In this document: one piece after another, positions 53,201 to 64,000 of the stretch | How positions within the stretch are numbered: the stretch's first letter is position 1 | Layout: each line of letters opens with the position of its first letter | NCBI GenBank assembly: GCA_028023455.1 | Contig: JAQFVV010012507.1 | Coordinates: 2,770,901 to 2,834,900, forward strand | DNA: 64,000 bases | DNA from: Epiperipatus broadwayi | Lineage: Eukaryota; Onychophora; Udeonychophora; Euonychophora; Peripatidae | Direction: 5' to 3' | Position numbers and translations under genes: made by a program | Notes under the pieces: generated by a model | What the model was told of the DNA's origin: nothing | What the model saw: only the letters and a program-made list of their open reading frames with translations | The model's database searches: none

Positions 53201-54955
53201 AATGAATATCATACAAGAAGACAAAATAAATGGCTGTTATTCCATGAACCATATACTCCTGTACAAAACTATTTAGTTCATGTTTTTTTAACATTAAATT
53301 AATCCAATGGGTTATAAGACGTTTTATTACTTTATTCTTCAGCAAAGTTTCTTTTAATTCATACAATTTCTTAATATTATTTGGAGTTAGTTAAATTATT
53401 CCTTTAATTATATAAGATCCTCACAAATTTATTCCGATAGCATTTAATAACTTTCATAGATCACTTTTAATAAGCAATTTTATTCCTTTATAAATTTTTC
53501 AATAGCAGTTAAATGAACTCTATCATTCTAAGCATATTTTATAATTTTTTCATTCCATTCTTTGTAGAAAATGCATTTAGTTCATCTTTAACACTTTTCA
53601 ACATATATTCAGATATAAATTTATTCATTTTCAATGTATCGATTTATGATTAAGTTTAATTTATTTTATTTGTTAAAAACTTTTTCCATTCTATAAACAG
53701 TCATCAATTATTATTTTATAACTTTTTCATTCATAGAAACAATTTTTTTTTTCATCATTAAGATAATAAGCATTTGAAAGTTTCTTAAATCACTTCTTTT
53801 ACTTCAGTTATGGTGTAAGAGATAGCACTAAAATTTAAGTGTTTTCTTTTTTTCTCCTTTCAAACTAGGCATTCAAACAATTCGTATAGAATAATAGTTC
53901 TAGAAAAATCAGGATACTGTAAAAATAATACCTGAAATATCTCGGGCTTAAACAGTCAGGAGTTCATTCTAGATGTATTATCACTTGACATGTTACAAAT
54001 AAATTCTTTATCATTGGGATCCAGATCTTTTGGTAAGCATTGAATTAAAATGAATACCTGATTAAAAAAAGTTATGTTGACATTCCCACTTCAAAAAAAA
54101 AGCATTATGAAAATTTTACTTCTTGGAATTTGAACTTTAAGTTTTCTGCAACTCTACAAACTCAGTACACCTTTATTATCAACTTTTTAGTACAAATTTT
54201 TTTTAGTAGAATCCCTCTCAATGGTGTGCATGGCTTTTTATAATCTCCTGTTACCAATCAATAAGAAACATGCCCTACTTGCTTACTCCTTCCATATATT
54301 GATTTTCTATTGGCTATTAATTGTAATTTGACATTAATTATTCACACTACTCAATATCATGTGATTTATTTGGAATTTTCTGTTTTAAATTGTATGATAA
54401 AATAAAAAATCAAGATAAAAAAATGTAGCAAAATGAATGTGAAATAAAATATAAAATAAATTATTTAAATTAAATCATTTTTATGAATGAATGAATATTT
54501 TCAAATAGTCCTTTAAATTTGATTAAAAATTTTTACCCTTTCAATATACTTTTAAATGATACCAAACATGATTTATGAAGATTTATATTTTTTCCATTAG
54601 CTAAAATTATGTTTATACAAACAAGCAAGCAAGCTCTCATACACATCTAAAATATCCCATCTTAACTATTAAATTTACAACTCTTTTAATTAGTAATAAA
54701 CCTATTCAACTGCTTTAAATTTAATAATGTAATTAAATAAATCGACTGCTTAATTTTATAACAAATTTTAAGGTAAATCTTCTATTAAAACTTACATATC
54801 TATTTCTTCAAATTAAACACTATTTTATTCAGTTACTATTAACTATTTTAACACTTAATTCCCTTATTTAGGTCACTCATCTCAACCCCAAAACACTCAA
54901 GATACATCTAGATACACTGATTAAAAGACTTTAAACTGTATTCAAGCACAATAAA
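50201..54955. other. AT-rich non-coding DNA with a G+C-richer patch
   Basis: No gene is firmly supported. A G-rich run with CGCGCGGGGGGAGG sits at 51027-51040 next to a short TA tract (51046-51063). At 51360-51720 composition is less AT-rich and an 87-codon plus-strand frame (51395-51658) exists without a domain. Between 53100 and 53720 the minus strand is A-rich with a broken coding-like reading, including the 82-codon frame 53366-53118; I cannot identify it. Confidence 0.45.
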
Positions 54956-54966
54956 TGCATTAAGTT

Positions 54967-55002
<36 letters not shown>

Positions 55003-55012
55003 AACTTAATAC

Positions 55013-55052
<40 letters not shown>
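54956..55052. repeat. Palindromic (TA)n microsatellite block
   Basis: GCATTAAGTTTAAA, a TA run and TTTAAACTTAATAC form a long perfect hairpin stem, followed by a second TA run to 55052. Confidence 0.88.
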
Positions 55053-55053
<1 letters not shown>

Positions 55054-58000
55054 CAAAAGCATTTTGATCACTAACTAGAATTATCTAAGCCAAGGTCAGT
55101 TATAAATATGTTACATTTGTTAGACTTTCTGTGAGAAAAAAATTTGTTTTTTTTTTTCAATTAATTACATCTATAACAAAACTAATTTTCTTTGACCAAA
55201 ACCAAAGGTCACAATATATACATAAAGCGAATGATCTTATCAAATGTGATTATTATCTCTTTGCATGATCATTGCGTCTTAAACTGAAACGGCTTCAAGT
55301 CACTCTAATTCCATCATTTTTAATGCTACCATTAAGATTTTGCATTATTTTTAAAGGTTAAAAGAAGTTCCGTAAGATGCTGCCCTCTTTTGAATTATCT
55401 TACAAGTAAAAAATCAATAAAACTGATGTTAAAGGTCTAACAAAAGAAGAAGGTGGTCCTTTCTTGAAGCTAATTGGCTATTAACTTTCACCAAAAAAGA
55501 AAATGGATTGTCAATAACTAAGTGTTATGATTTATTTTCTTTCATTTTGAAAATAATAAATGAATGTTTTAGATCATTTTAAAAGTATTTTTTGACAAAT
55601 TGTAAATTATTTTGATAAAATATGCTAAAAATAAAATTATTTTAGAAAAATAGTTAAGACTAGCAAAAATTATTTACTTTTCCGCAAAGTAACATTGGGA
55701 AAGAAATCACTGATGTCAGTAAAACCTTTTGGTTGGTGATTAACATTCATTTTAGATTTGCTGATATTGAATATTTTTATAATTATAAATAAAAAATTAT
55801 TTTTGAAAAAACTTTCGTTCACTTTTATAACCTGACAAATTATTAATATACTTTTTACAAATGAAACTAAAGTGAATATAACATTAAAAGATAAATATAT
55901 TTTGATGCTTGAGTTTGTGAGTTGACCAATTAAAAGTTTAGACTTTTACCTCATTTGGCCAATAAAATAATCAGTGCATGATTGGTTAATGTATGTATTT
56001 ATTATGATTTTTTTAGAATTTAAATTAGCTACAGTTAAAACTTTAATATTTTTTTTCAGAATTTTAGATAAGTTGAGAGGTTTTTATTTGGGTAACTGAT
56101 CCATGGCTGATTCAGCCAACCATTCAGTTATTATCTGGCAAATGAGTTCAATTATTTTTAATTAGAATGTAAAACAAGGATAGAAAAATCATTAAACTCT
56201 GTGTTTAACAATCTATAAGTTTGTTTATCATAGTTTTTCTTTATAAGAGGATTAGAGTAATGTTGAATAAATGCTGATGTTTTTTTGAAAGTAAATTATT
56301 TAATTTTTGAAATTCCCAATTTATTTTTAGAAATTTCTGATTATTTAATTTTTTTTTTTTTTTTGTAATTTAGTTTTTAAAAATATCCACCAAAACTGTA
56401 TAATTAATTTAGTTCTGATGATCACTAAACTGATATCAATTCTTTTATTCTTTACTAAAAGCATATATATTAGAAAATATGTTACTATTAGAATTTTTTT
56501 AACTAAATTAGGCTGATCTTTTTGAAGTATTTTATGTTTTAAAACTTGTTTAATGTCCAGGCTGCCATACTGAATTTTTAAAAAACTGGCTTAAAGACAT
56601 AATTTTCACAATAACTTTAATTTTAATAATGTTAGAGCAAAAAGCTTTACATTGATAGAAACTAGAAAAATAATATGGCTAAGATAAATAATGATAACCA
56701 TTGAAAAAATAGGAAAAAAAAGAAATTTCAACATCCAAAATAATTATTACTTTATTGTTTGTTCATAATTTCTAATTTATCATTAACTAAGTTTAAATTA
56801 CATATTCATTGATAATTTATTTGTATTCTTCACAAAATTATCTTTCAAATCATATATAATACTTCTTACCTGAGATAATTCATAGCTTCCGGATCTCGAA
56901 AATAAGTCCCATATGAATTCTTCATTTTTATCTTGTACCCCAAAAGTTACGAAATATCAAAAACGCCGTCTATAAGAAAAATATTTATTCTAATAAAAGA
57001 TACAAAACAAATCATTTCCAGAAGATGGATATGCATTTTTCATCATAGCAATTGGCTTCTTGTCTATCTAAAATTAGAAATTATAGGTTACTGTCTGTAT
57101 TACTGATAAAATGAGTTTTATCTCTTCATTTTATATTTTTTGTGTAAATCAGTGGTGTTTATATTCTTTATGCACACCGGTGATGCTACCTTGTTATATT
57201 TATTGCCCGACAGAGATATAATTTATTTGCATATACCTCATTTTCCAGCTATAGAATTGAAAATAATGTGATGCAAGATGTGGCAGAATTACTGAGTCCA
57301 TAGCATGATTACCAAGACATGGGTAAGAATCAGAATTTGATTCTTTGCCTGCATACAATTTCATGTGGTATATACATAACTATTGTGATTATCTCCACCC
57401 ACACACTATTTGAAATCTCTCTTTGTTGGTTTTTAAGTGTTTATATTTTACATGGTACTATGCCCAGTAAATTTTGTGATTGCTTTGTCAACTGCAAAAT
57501 TTTGTATATTTGATAATAAGTCCTAAAATTTACATTGTACTGCTCTATAATACCTTAATTTTATATATAGAGACATTAATTATTACATCAACACAAACCT
57601 GCAATTTCAAACACAGACAATAATATAAATATAGTAATAAACATAGTATAAATTATTAAACGTTTTGAGAATCATTATGTCTAGAAAATAAATTGCGTAA
57701 ACTTAGATAAGAACCCAAAAATTACATAAACTACTTTTGTTGTATTTATATACAAATGTTTAAATTTATTTACATATAATAAAGAGCATAAATGATATAT
57801 AATATATATACTACACAGAAACCAATACAAACACAAACATACCATGTATCAAATAATTTTTAAAAATTTACTATTCAAATATTTAAATAATTATGTTTTA
57901 ATACTTACAACCCGATATTCTGATTATATTTTGAAGTCCTTGAAATGTGAATTATTGGCACATTTTAAATCCATTTTAGTAGACTTTTTGACCATTTAAA

Positions 58001-60429
58001 AATTTCTGCCTTTATCTTTTCCATGAAAATTAGTAAACTGGGGAAAAAATAAAAAAATTAAATGAACCTATCTATAAAAATATTCATAAAAAAATCTTTT
58101 TTTTTTTTAATTTTAACGTACCATTAGAAAGAAAATTGAAAAATGCAATGAATGCTGGGATTTCTGTTGATGTCATGCTTACAGTTGTCATGTAAATTTA
58201 AAAAGAACATAACCTTTCAATGAAGCACCACCACAGTGCTGCATTGCTGCTGTAAATATTCAACTCATTAATCTTTTTTGTAGCAATAATGAAATAATAA
58301 TTATAAATTATATTGCAAACATGAACTATTTCCTTTAAAAACTATTTAAACATTCATATCTCAGAATTTTATCATCTTGAATCTCAGCCATATCCTTTAT
58401 AACTTAATCTAGCATTCCTGTACAACTTGTGTTCAACTTGCACATGAGCAGTGGAATGTCACGTAACACCCCATACAGTTTACCATATACTTATTTCATT
58501 TTTAAAACATTTGATATATTTCATGTTATCAATATATTTAATCTTTTAAATGCATTGTATAAAGATATGGGTGTAATAATTAATGTTCAGAACACTCAAA
58601 CCCTTCATCAGTCAACAATGAAAGAATAACCTTTAGGTAATTTTAATTTGGATGGTAGCTATGATGATCTTACATGTTGAGATGCAATACAGATTCATTA
58701 TGATGCTCAATTTAGTAATTTTAAAAATGCAATATTTCATCATAGTGAAATAATTATTGCAACTTAATAAACTGTAAAAGCTATAATTTTATCTAATTTA
58801 TTCTGTGGAAGTGAGACTGGGATCTCTATCAATATAACATAAAAACATTAGAATTTTTTCATTTACAAGTGTTTAATAATATTTTAACAATACCATGGCA
58901 AAGATCGTAAGATCTATTAATGTTTTTTCTCCCTCAATTTTCTGATGTACTATTATAAAACCCATTATTGCAATATCACATTATTGTTGGTTTAAACGTG
59001 TGAATCAAAGAAACAATGCAAGATATTCTAAAAATATATTTTATTGTTTAATATGAGTGTGATTTTTTATGGGAGAGGCAGACCTAATTTACAGTATAAA
59101 GAATATCACAAAGACATTATAAAGAAATACAATATTGATTATTTTCATTTAGAAATTATGGGTAAGGATAGATTACATCGGAGAACTATAATTAGTCAAG
59201 ATGTTGGAGTCTTTAGAAAGATAAATGCTGCTGATAAAATTAAGAACATCATAAAATATCAAAAGCACAATAATAATAATTATGATGATCCAGTGGTGTT
59301 TTATGTTGATATATTTATAGTTCACAGATTGGTTTGTACATTCGTCACAAAATTTGCCTCTAATATTTTTTTTTGTATATATATTTTTTCCTACTAATGT
59401 AAACTTCATTTTATTTTTAAGAATTATGATTCTTATTTAATTTTTGTAATGATGGTTGTTTATTTTTTATTATTAATATTATTATTTTATTTTATGAATA
59501 AAAATGAATCGTGTAAAACAAATGTTTCTGATTGATTTGATTAAAGCATTTTTACTAATTAGTATAAAGAGTAAACAATGTTTTTTTTGTTTTTTTTTAA
59601 ATAAGTAAATGTTCTCTGGCACATACATTTAAATAAATATGTTTGTTATTATATGGTTCAAAGAAAATTAACTACTCAAATATACTGATTATCATTGTTT
59701 ATCAATTACTTTGTTATCTCTTCATTAATTTAATTAAGTTAATCTGATTTTATACATTTTAATTGTGATTTAATGTAAAGCAGAAGAGCAAAATTGAATT
59801 CAGAACCTGCTGGTAAATCACATTAGAGAGAAAATGTTTAAATGAAAACTAATAAATTTAATTGAAGTTTACTCGTTTTAGAAATATGATACTTTTATTT
59901 AAAAAATTCAGTAAATAATTATTTCATTATAATAATAATTGTTTATTAATAATATTTGTATTATCAATATACAATTTTTTAACATATGCATGTATAATAT
60001 GTTATAAGATAAAGATGTTGGTAGAATTAGATAAGAAGAATTTATATCTTAATTTATGATTCATGAAAGTGGCTATGTGTATTTTTAAACAATAACTTAA
60101 ACTACATGTATTGATGTTTTATTAAGAATACTTTATAGATGTATTTAAATCAAATTAAACATGATAATGTTCTGGAAAATGGTTTGAATTTAAGCAAAGT
60201 ATAGATTCTAGAAATTCAAATAGAGTTGTGGGATTATAGTTGGGGGGTGCTTAGAAATTGGAATGGAATTTAATGTCATTTAAAGATTCTTGAAGATCCA
60301 TTTAATAGAGATCTTGTTTATTTTTCAGATATTTTGTAGAAGAAAGATATATATGGAAAGAAAAAATGATTTAGGCAATTTGTAAAAGAATTTAAAAACA
60401 TTTGAATATCAATAATTATAGAAGACATG
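55053..60429. other. AT-rich non-coding DNA with one unexplained small frame
   Basis: No gene supported. The longest frame is 59044-59397 on the plus strand (117 codons, described separately). The remainder consists of A/T runs. Confidence 0.5.
59044..59397 (+). other. Unidentified 117-codon open frame
   Basis: Starts at ATG 59044 (a second ATG three codons later) and ends at 59397. The first ~75 residues have a mixed, protein-like composition, with blocks such as IFYGRGRPNLQYKEYHKD and HLEIMGKDRLHRRTII, while the last 25 are hydrophobic and Phe/Ile-rich, probably read-through of AT-rich DNA. I do not recognise a family. In such AT-rich sequence a frame of this length without low-complexity repeats is uncommon, so it may be a remnant of a mobile element. 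No promoter or splice evidence supports expression. Confidence 0.25.
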
Positions 60430-61341
60430 AAATGTTGATGAGAAAAACCACATCATCTATAAGATCTCTGTTTATTGAAATAATTTTCATTTATTTTTCG
60501 TCCTTGGTTTCTGATTTTAATTCATAAGATACTTATAAAAACTTCAGATGTGAAATGATAAATTTTTCGATGATCCCATCACTGCTGATATATTTTGGTA
60601 ATACCCTGGAGTATTGATGTAGCAAATTTTTGATCTCTGCCAAATTATTTATACCAATTTTTTTTTCTCATCCCATAAATTCAGTACAAAATGATGATGT
60701 AATGTAAAATAAATTAAACTTTTTTTTTCCATTGATTTTAATATAATGTTTTCTGTAAATGAACTTTTATATAATAACTTAATAAATATGTTGTAAAGAA
60801 TTGACAGAAGTCAGATAGGTCTGTAGTTGCAATATCTTCTCTTTTATCTTTTTTTACTTTATTAAATTTCTCAATCATCTGGTGTATCTTTCTCATTTAG
60901 ACTTTTGATATATAGTTTTGCCAACAAAGTTTCTACCTTTTTTCATTTTTTACTTTGAAAATTTTTATAATAATACTATAATGTTTATAGCTTTTTTGAT
61001 TCATCTTAGATTTAAATTCTTGGATTTTTAAACAGCATTGTTATAAGTTACTTTTTCTTGTTTCTTTTTTTTATTACTGTACAATTCTATGTAGCATATT
61101 CATGTAGCTCATGATGTTGTCCATCTTTTTAGTAATGAATCCATCTTTTTTCTTACTGCTGGAACACTATTTATTCCACTATCAAGATATTTTTGAGAAT
61201 TTTGTTCTCTTCTATTGTTTTCCTGGCCATATAGATATATCTTTTTATGCTATCATCAACTCTTCTCTGACTTTTTAAATATAATAATAGATATTCTGTT
61301 GTTTTAATTGGTTAATTGTAAATATTTTTTTCTTATTCCTT

Positions 61342-62308
61342 CTAGTACATTACCTACCAGGAAACACTTGATGGCACTGATGCCATCCAAACAAACATCA
61401 ATACATTGTTTCTGGGGTTACATAAAAAATGTGAAACAAATCAACAAAATATCAATGGATAGATTTTTTTTTCTCAATAATTGTAATGTTTTTATTTATT
61501 ATGGGTTTTTTTTTTGCTTAATTACGAGATTTTTTCCTCTGATTTATTATAATGTTTTTATTGTGCATTTTTTTGCTCAATTACAAAAACCAGACAATGA
61601 AATAGCCAAACAATGAACAAATTATAACAAAAAAAAACACCTGTAAAACTTCACATTAAATGTATAATGTTGACTTTTTCATATTCTGTTGAATCGAAAG
61701 CGTTCATTTGCACACATAAAGACACTGAATATTTCTACCTTTATGAATTCTCATCCACTTTCCACACACACATTTACTGTCAGATGACAATACATGGATC
61801 TGTCGAAAAAAAGCTACAGTAGCTGATTCTGTTGATGGCAATTGCCAACCTATCAAACAAGAAATCATAATGTCAGTCATTTTTAATGTTGTTCTCACAC
61901 ATTAAAAACAGTCACTTCTCAGTTGGAGGAAGATTTTTTTACCATTATTTACAAATGAAATATTGTCTTAACAAAACGAGTAATGATTTTATAATTAACA
62001 TTTTCTACTTGTACTTTCAATATGATGTCCTTAATTAGTAAACATTTGACATTAACATAGTTTTATACATTTTAAAAGCAGCCACTCACAGGTAGTATGC
62101 TATCCAAATATCATCATTATTTTAAATGCAATACCAATCATGCCATAAGTTGGATAAGGATCGAAATATCACTTACAACTAGATTGACACATCACTTACC
62201 TAACTTCACAGAAAGTTGCAGTTAAGACAGGGCTAACTAAACAGTGTATTAATGTTTGTTTGGGTGGCATCAGTGCCATCAAGCATATTCTGGTAGCTAA
62301 TGTACTAG
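61342..62308. mobile_element. 967-bp element with ~70-bp terminal inverted repeats
   Basis: The left end CTAGTACATTACCTACCAG followed by CTTGATGGCACTGATGCCATCC pairs with the right end, GGTGGCATCAGTGCCATCAAG running to CTGGTAGCTAATGTACTAG. Arms of about 70 bp carry only a few mismatches. The termini can be read as TA target duplication plus GTACATTA, as in Tc1/mariner-like elements, or the repeat may include CTAG. On both sides the old RTE LINE resumes, so this is a clean insertion. The interior contains no transposase, so it is non-autonomous. Confidence 0.82.
61650..61830 (-). pseudogene. Possible C2H2 zinc-finger remnant inside the inserted element
   Basis: Read on the minus strand, the frame ending at 61704 and its in-frame continuation contain SKCVCGKWMRIHKGRNIQCL followed by YVCKRTLSIQQNMKK. 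The spacing CxCGK, then a His-containing linker of the HTGEKP type (here HKGRNI), then C-x3-C and a helix-like segment resembles a degenerated tandem C2H2 array. Second-finger His residues are missing, and there is no long array. C2H2 families are hugely expanded in many animals including cephalopods, so capture of such a piece is plausible. Chance similarity cannot be excluded. Confidence 0.3.
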
Positions 62309-63120
62309 AACCCCTTTTTCTTTCCTATGTTATTATAATTTTGTTCCAAAATTTACTGGGAAATTAATGGTTTTTTATATCAGCTATATATCTGCAGCAG
62401 TTCTTAATAAAGTATCATTTGTTTTACTATTGTCCTCATTCAGGTCTGAATTATGTCTGTATATTTCTTAATAAAACTTTAATTTTGCCTTAATATTTGT
62501 CTTAAATCTTACTAATTGGTAATGACATTCTGTATCAATTCTATTAAGAATCTTACAAATTTAAATTATTTTTTTAAGTCAAAATACAATCTGATTTAGT
62601 TGTGCTTTCATTTTTATATTTTTATTTTTTTCCATTTATGTTTGAATTTTTTTATAAAAAATAATTTATGTATACATTTTTTGGGGAAATTTTTAATTTT
62701 TTTTTTCATTTTTGTCCTCATAAACAAATGTACTCATAGTACTTTTATATTTTTAATTGTATGTCTATGTTTTTTGATCCTAATCAAAAATATTCTATAA
62801 TATTTGTGTAAAAAATTTTCATTTCTTTATATTTACAATATGAATTTGCTGTGTCATAAATCTAAATCATCATCATTTTCTGTTTCATGAAGTTGAATAG
62901 CTAGTATGCCACTGATACATTATTAATTTGCATAATGTTTTCTATCATTTATTTTAATGAATTTCACTCTATTTATACTTCCATTGTTTGTAGCTTTATT
63001 GTGGCATTAATATGAGTTTTTCAAATCAATTGTCTCTCCACCTTTTGCTCTAATTTTGTAAAGCCTGACAATATCATACTGAATATGTCAATTTAATGTG
63101 ATCAGTCTTTAATTTAACCT

Positions 63121-64000
63121 GCAACTGCTACAAGCAGTATGCCATATCTCACAAAATTTTTATATGTCTTAATTTCCTAGAATTTTATGTATGGAACAGG
63201 TTTCTATCTTAATCAGAACCCTTAGAAGTATATCTGTATTTAGTAAAAAAAAATAATTACTATGAATTTTGCTTGCATAATATAAATATTTATGTCTTTT
63301 GTTTTGTGTTAGGAGTAGTCTCATACTATTTGCGTTTTAAATTTAAAAGTAATTTTATTTTTCTATTTTTTGCAATCTATGGTTATACTTTTTTACTTAT
63401 GTTTTAGAATATTTCTTATAAGTAAGTAATGCTTAGAATTATTTTTAGTCGTTTTAATTGTTTTAGATTTCCATTTGAAATCTTAATTAAAATAACCCTT
63501 TTCTCATGAGCAATATTTGATACCAATTATAATGTTTGTATTATAAAGATATTGTAACTATTATGAGGTTAAAAAGTGATTTTTGGTATATCAGTCTATG
63601 TCCATTACTACAGTATTTTTATCACCCTCCATTATTAATCATCAGTTGTCACATAACATAAAGAACTTAACCCCTCCTGAAAATGAAGGCTATATTTCAG
63701 TTTTTATATTATAATTACAATAGAAAATGCCCATTTTCTTGCCATTAAAAAAAATTAATGTTGCCTCATTTAAAAAATATTAATCACATGAGAGAAGAAG
63801 CTCAAATGATAAAAGATGATAAATTTTTGATAGTTGATACATGAAGCCATTTATGATTGTAATTTTTATTTTTGTTTTTACTGAAAACAATTGTTTTTGA
63901 AACCTAATCCAGTATTTTTTTAAAATAAATAAATAATTGTATGGTCAGTTGCTCAGTATTTTATATAACATTCTAGCACTCAGTTTTGTTAATAACATAT
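63121..64000. other. AT-rich non-coding DNA
   Basis: No gene or clear repeat seen; the more 5' leader of the old RTE copy may extend a little into this stretch but cannot be recognised. Confidence 0.5.

Larger units (their letters stand above)
60430..63120 (-). mobile_element. Very old RTE-type LINE copy, split by a later insertion
   Basis: The minus strand carries RTE landmarks in the right order from 63120 to 60430. Near 63090-63010: DIVRLYKIRAKGGETIDLKN, parallel to DIIGLCEVRRKGEKTIDLKS of the left-edge copy. At 62600-62320 are nucleotide blocks matching bases 1-400 (for example CTTACTAAT near 62510 and TCAAAATACAATC near 62580). Near 60910-60760: an RT block reading NYRPI, a stop, then LLSILYNIFIK. 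Near 60470-60440: LIDDVVFLI at the place of the catalytic FADD box. Many stops, indels and deletions mean it is long dead. The insertion at 61342-62308 divides it. Confidence 0.72.

Overview
This window looks like non-coding DNA from an invertebrate animal, most likely inside or between the large introns of a metazoan genome. The base composition is strongly AT-rich. There is no bacterial-style gene packing, no rRNA or tRNA that I can support, and no intact long open frame. The content is decayed non-LTR retrotransposons (LINEs), foldback or MITE-like inverted repeats, and many (TA)n and (ATT)n microsatellites. The element at the left edge is an RTE-type LINE of the kind often annotated as 'craniofacial development protein 2-like'. 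Together with the microsatellite load and a possible C2H2 zinc-finger remnant, this makes a cephalopod mollusc my first guess. That guess is inference only: RTE LINEs occur in many animals.

Layout. 1-1370 is the 5' part of an RTE LINE on the minus strand; its endonuclease is one continuous frame broken only by three nonsense codons. 1371-11449 is non-coding, with TA microsatellites, a 0.5-kb foldback (5203-5726) and short tandem repeats. 11450-17040 is a nearly full-length but dead second LINE on the minus strand, with ORF1 (zinc knuckle remnant), ORF2 (endonuclease, reverse transcriptase, Cys/His-rich end) and a (CAT)n(AAT)n tail. The same tail type recurs immediately 5' of it (17252-17528 and possibly 17529-17589), and a related 5'-truncated copy lies at 21671-22620. 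24820-34845 holds the most striking structure: a ~1.5-kb imperfect palindrome, a second ~0.9-kb palindrome, and a three-monomer array with one inverted unit.

34846-47100 contains hairpins, a copy of a dispersed repeat, a ~320-bp foldback (39922-40245), and the only good exon candidate (41372-41434, plus strand, 63 bp, open, with consensus splice sites). 47100-47300 is a small CpG-bearing patch with a perfect CRE, a CCAAT box and a possible first-exon donor. It precedes an A-rich ~3-kb tract ending near an AATAAA. 50200-60430 is mostly featureless AT-rich DNA. 60430-63120 is a very old, minus-strand copy of the left-edge RTE type. It was split by a 967-bp terminal-inverted-repeat element (61342-62308) that carries a possible zinc-finger remnant.

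No set of genes here works together as a pathway. If the exon at 41372 is real, the window is intronic DNA of a plus-strand gene, and the long inverted repeats would be transcribed as double-stranded RNA hairpins.
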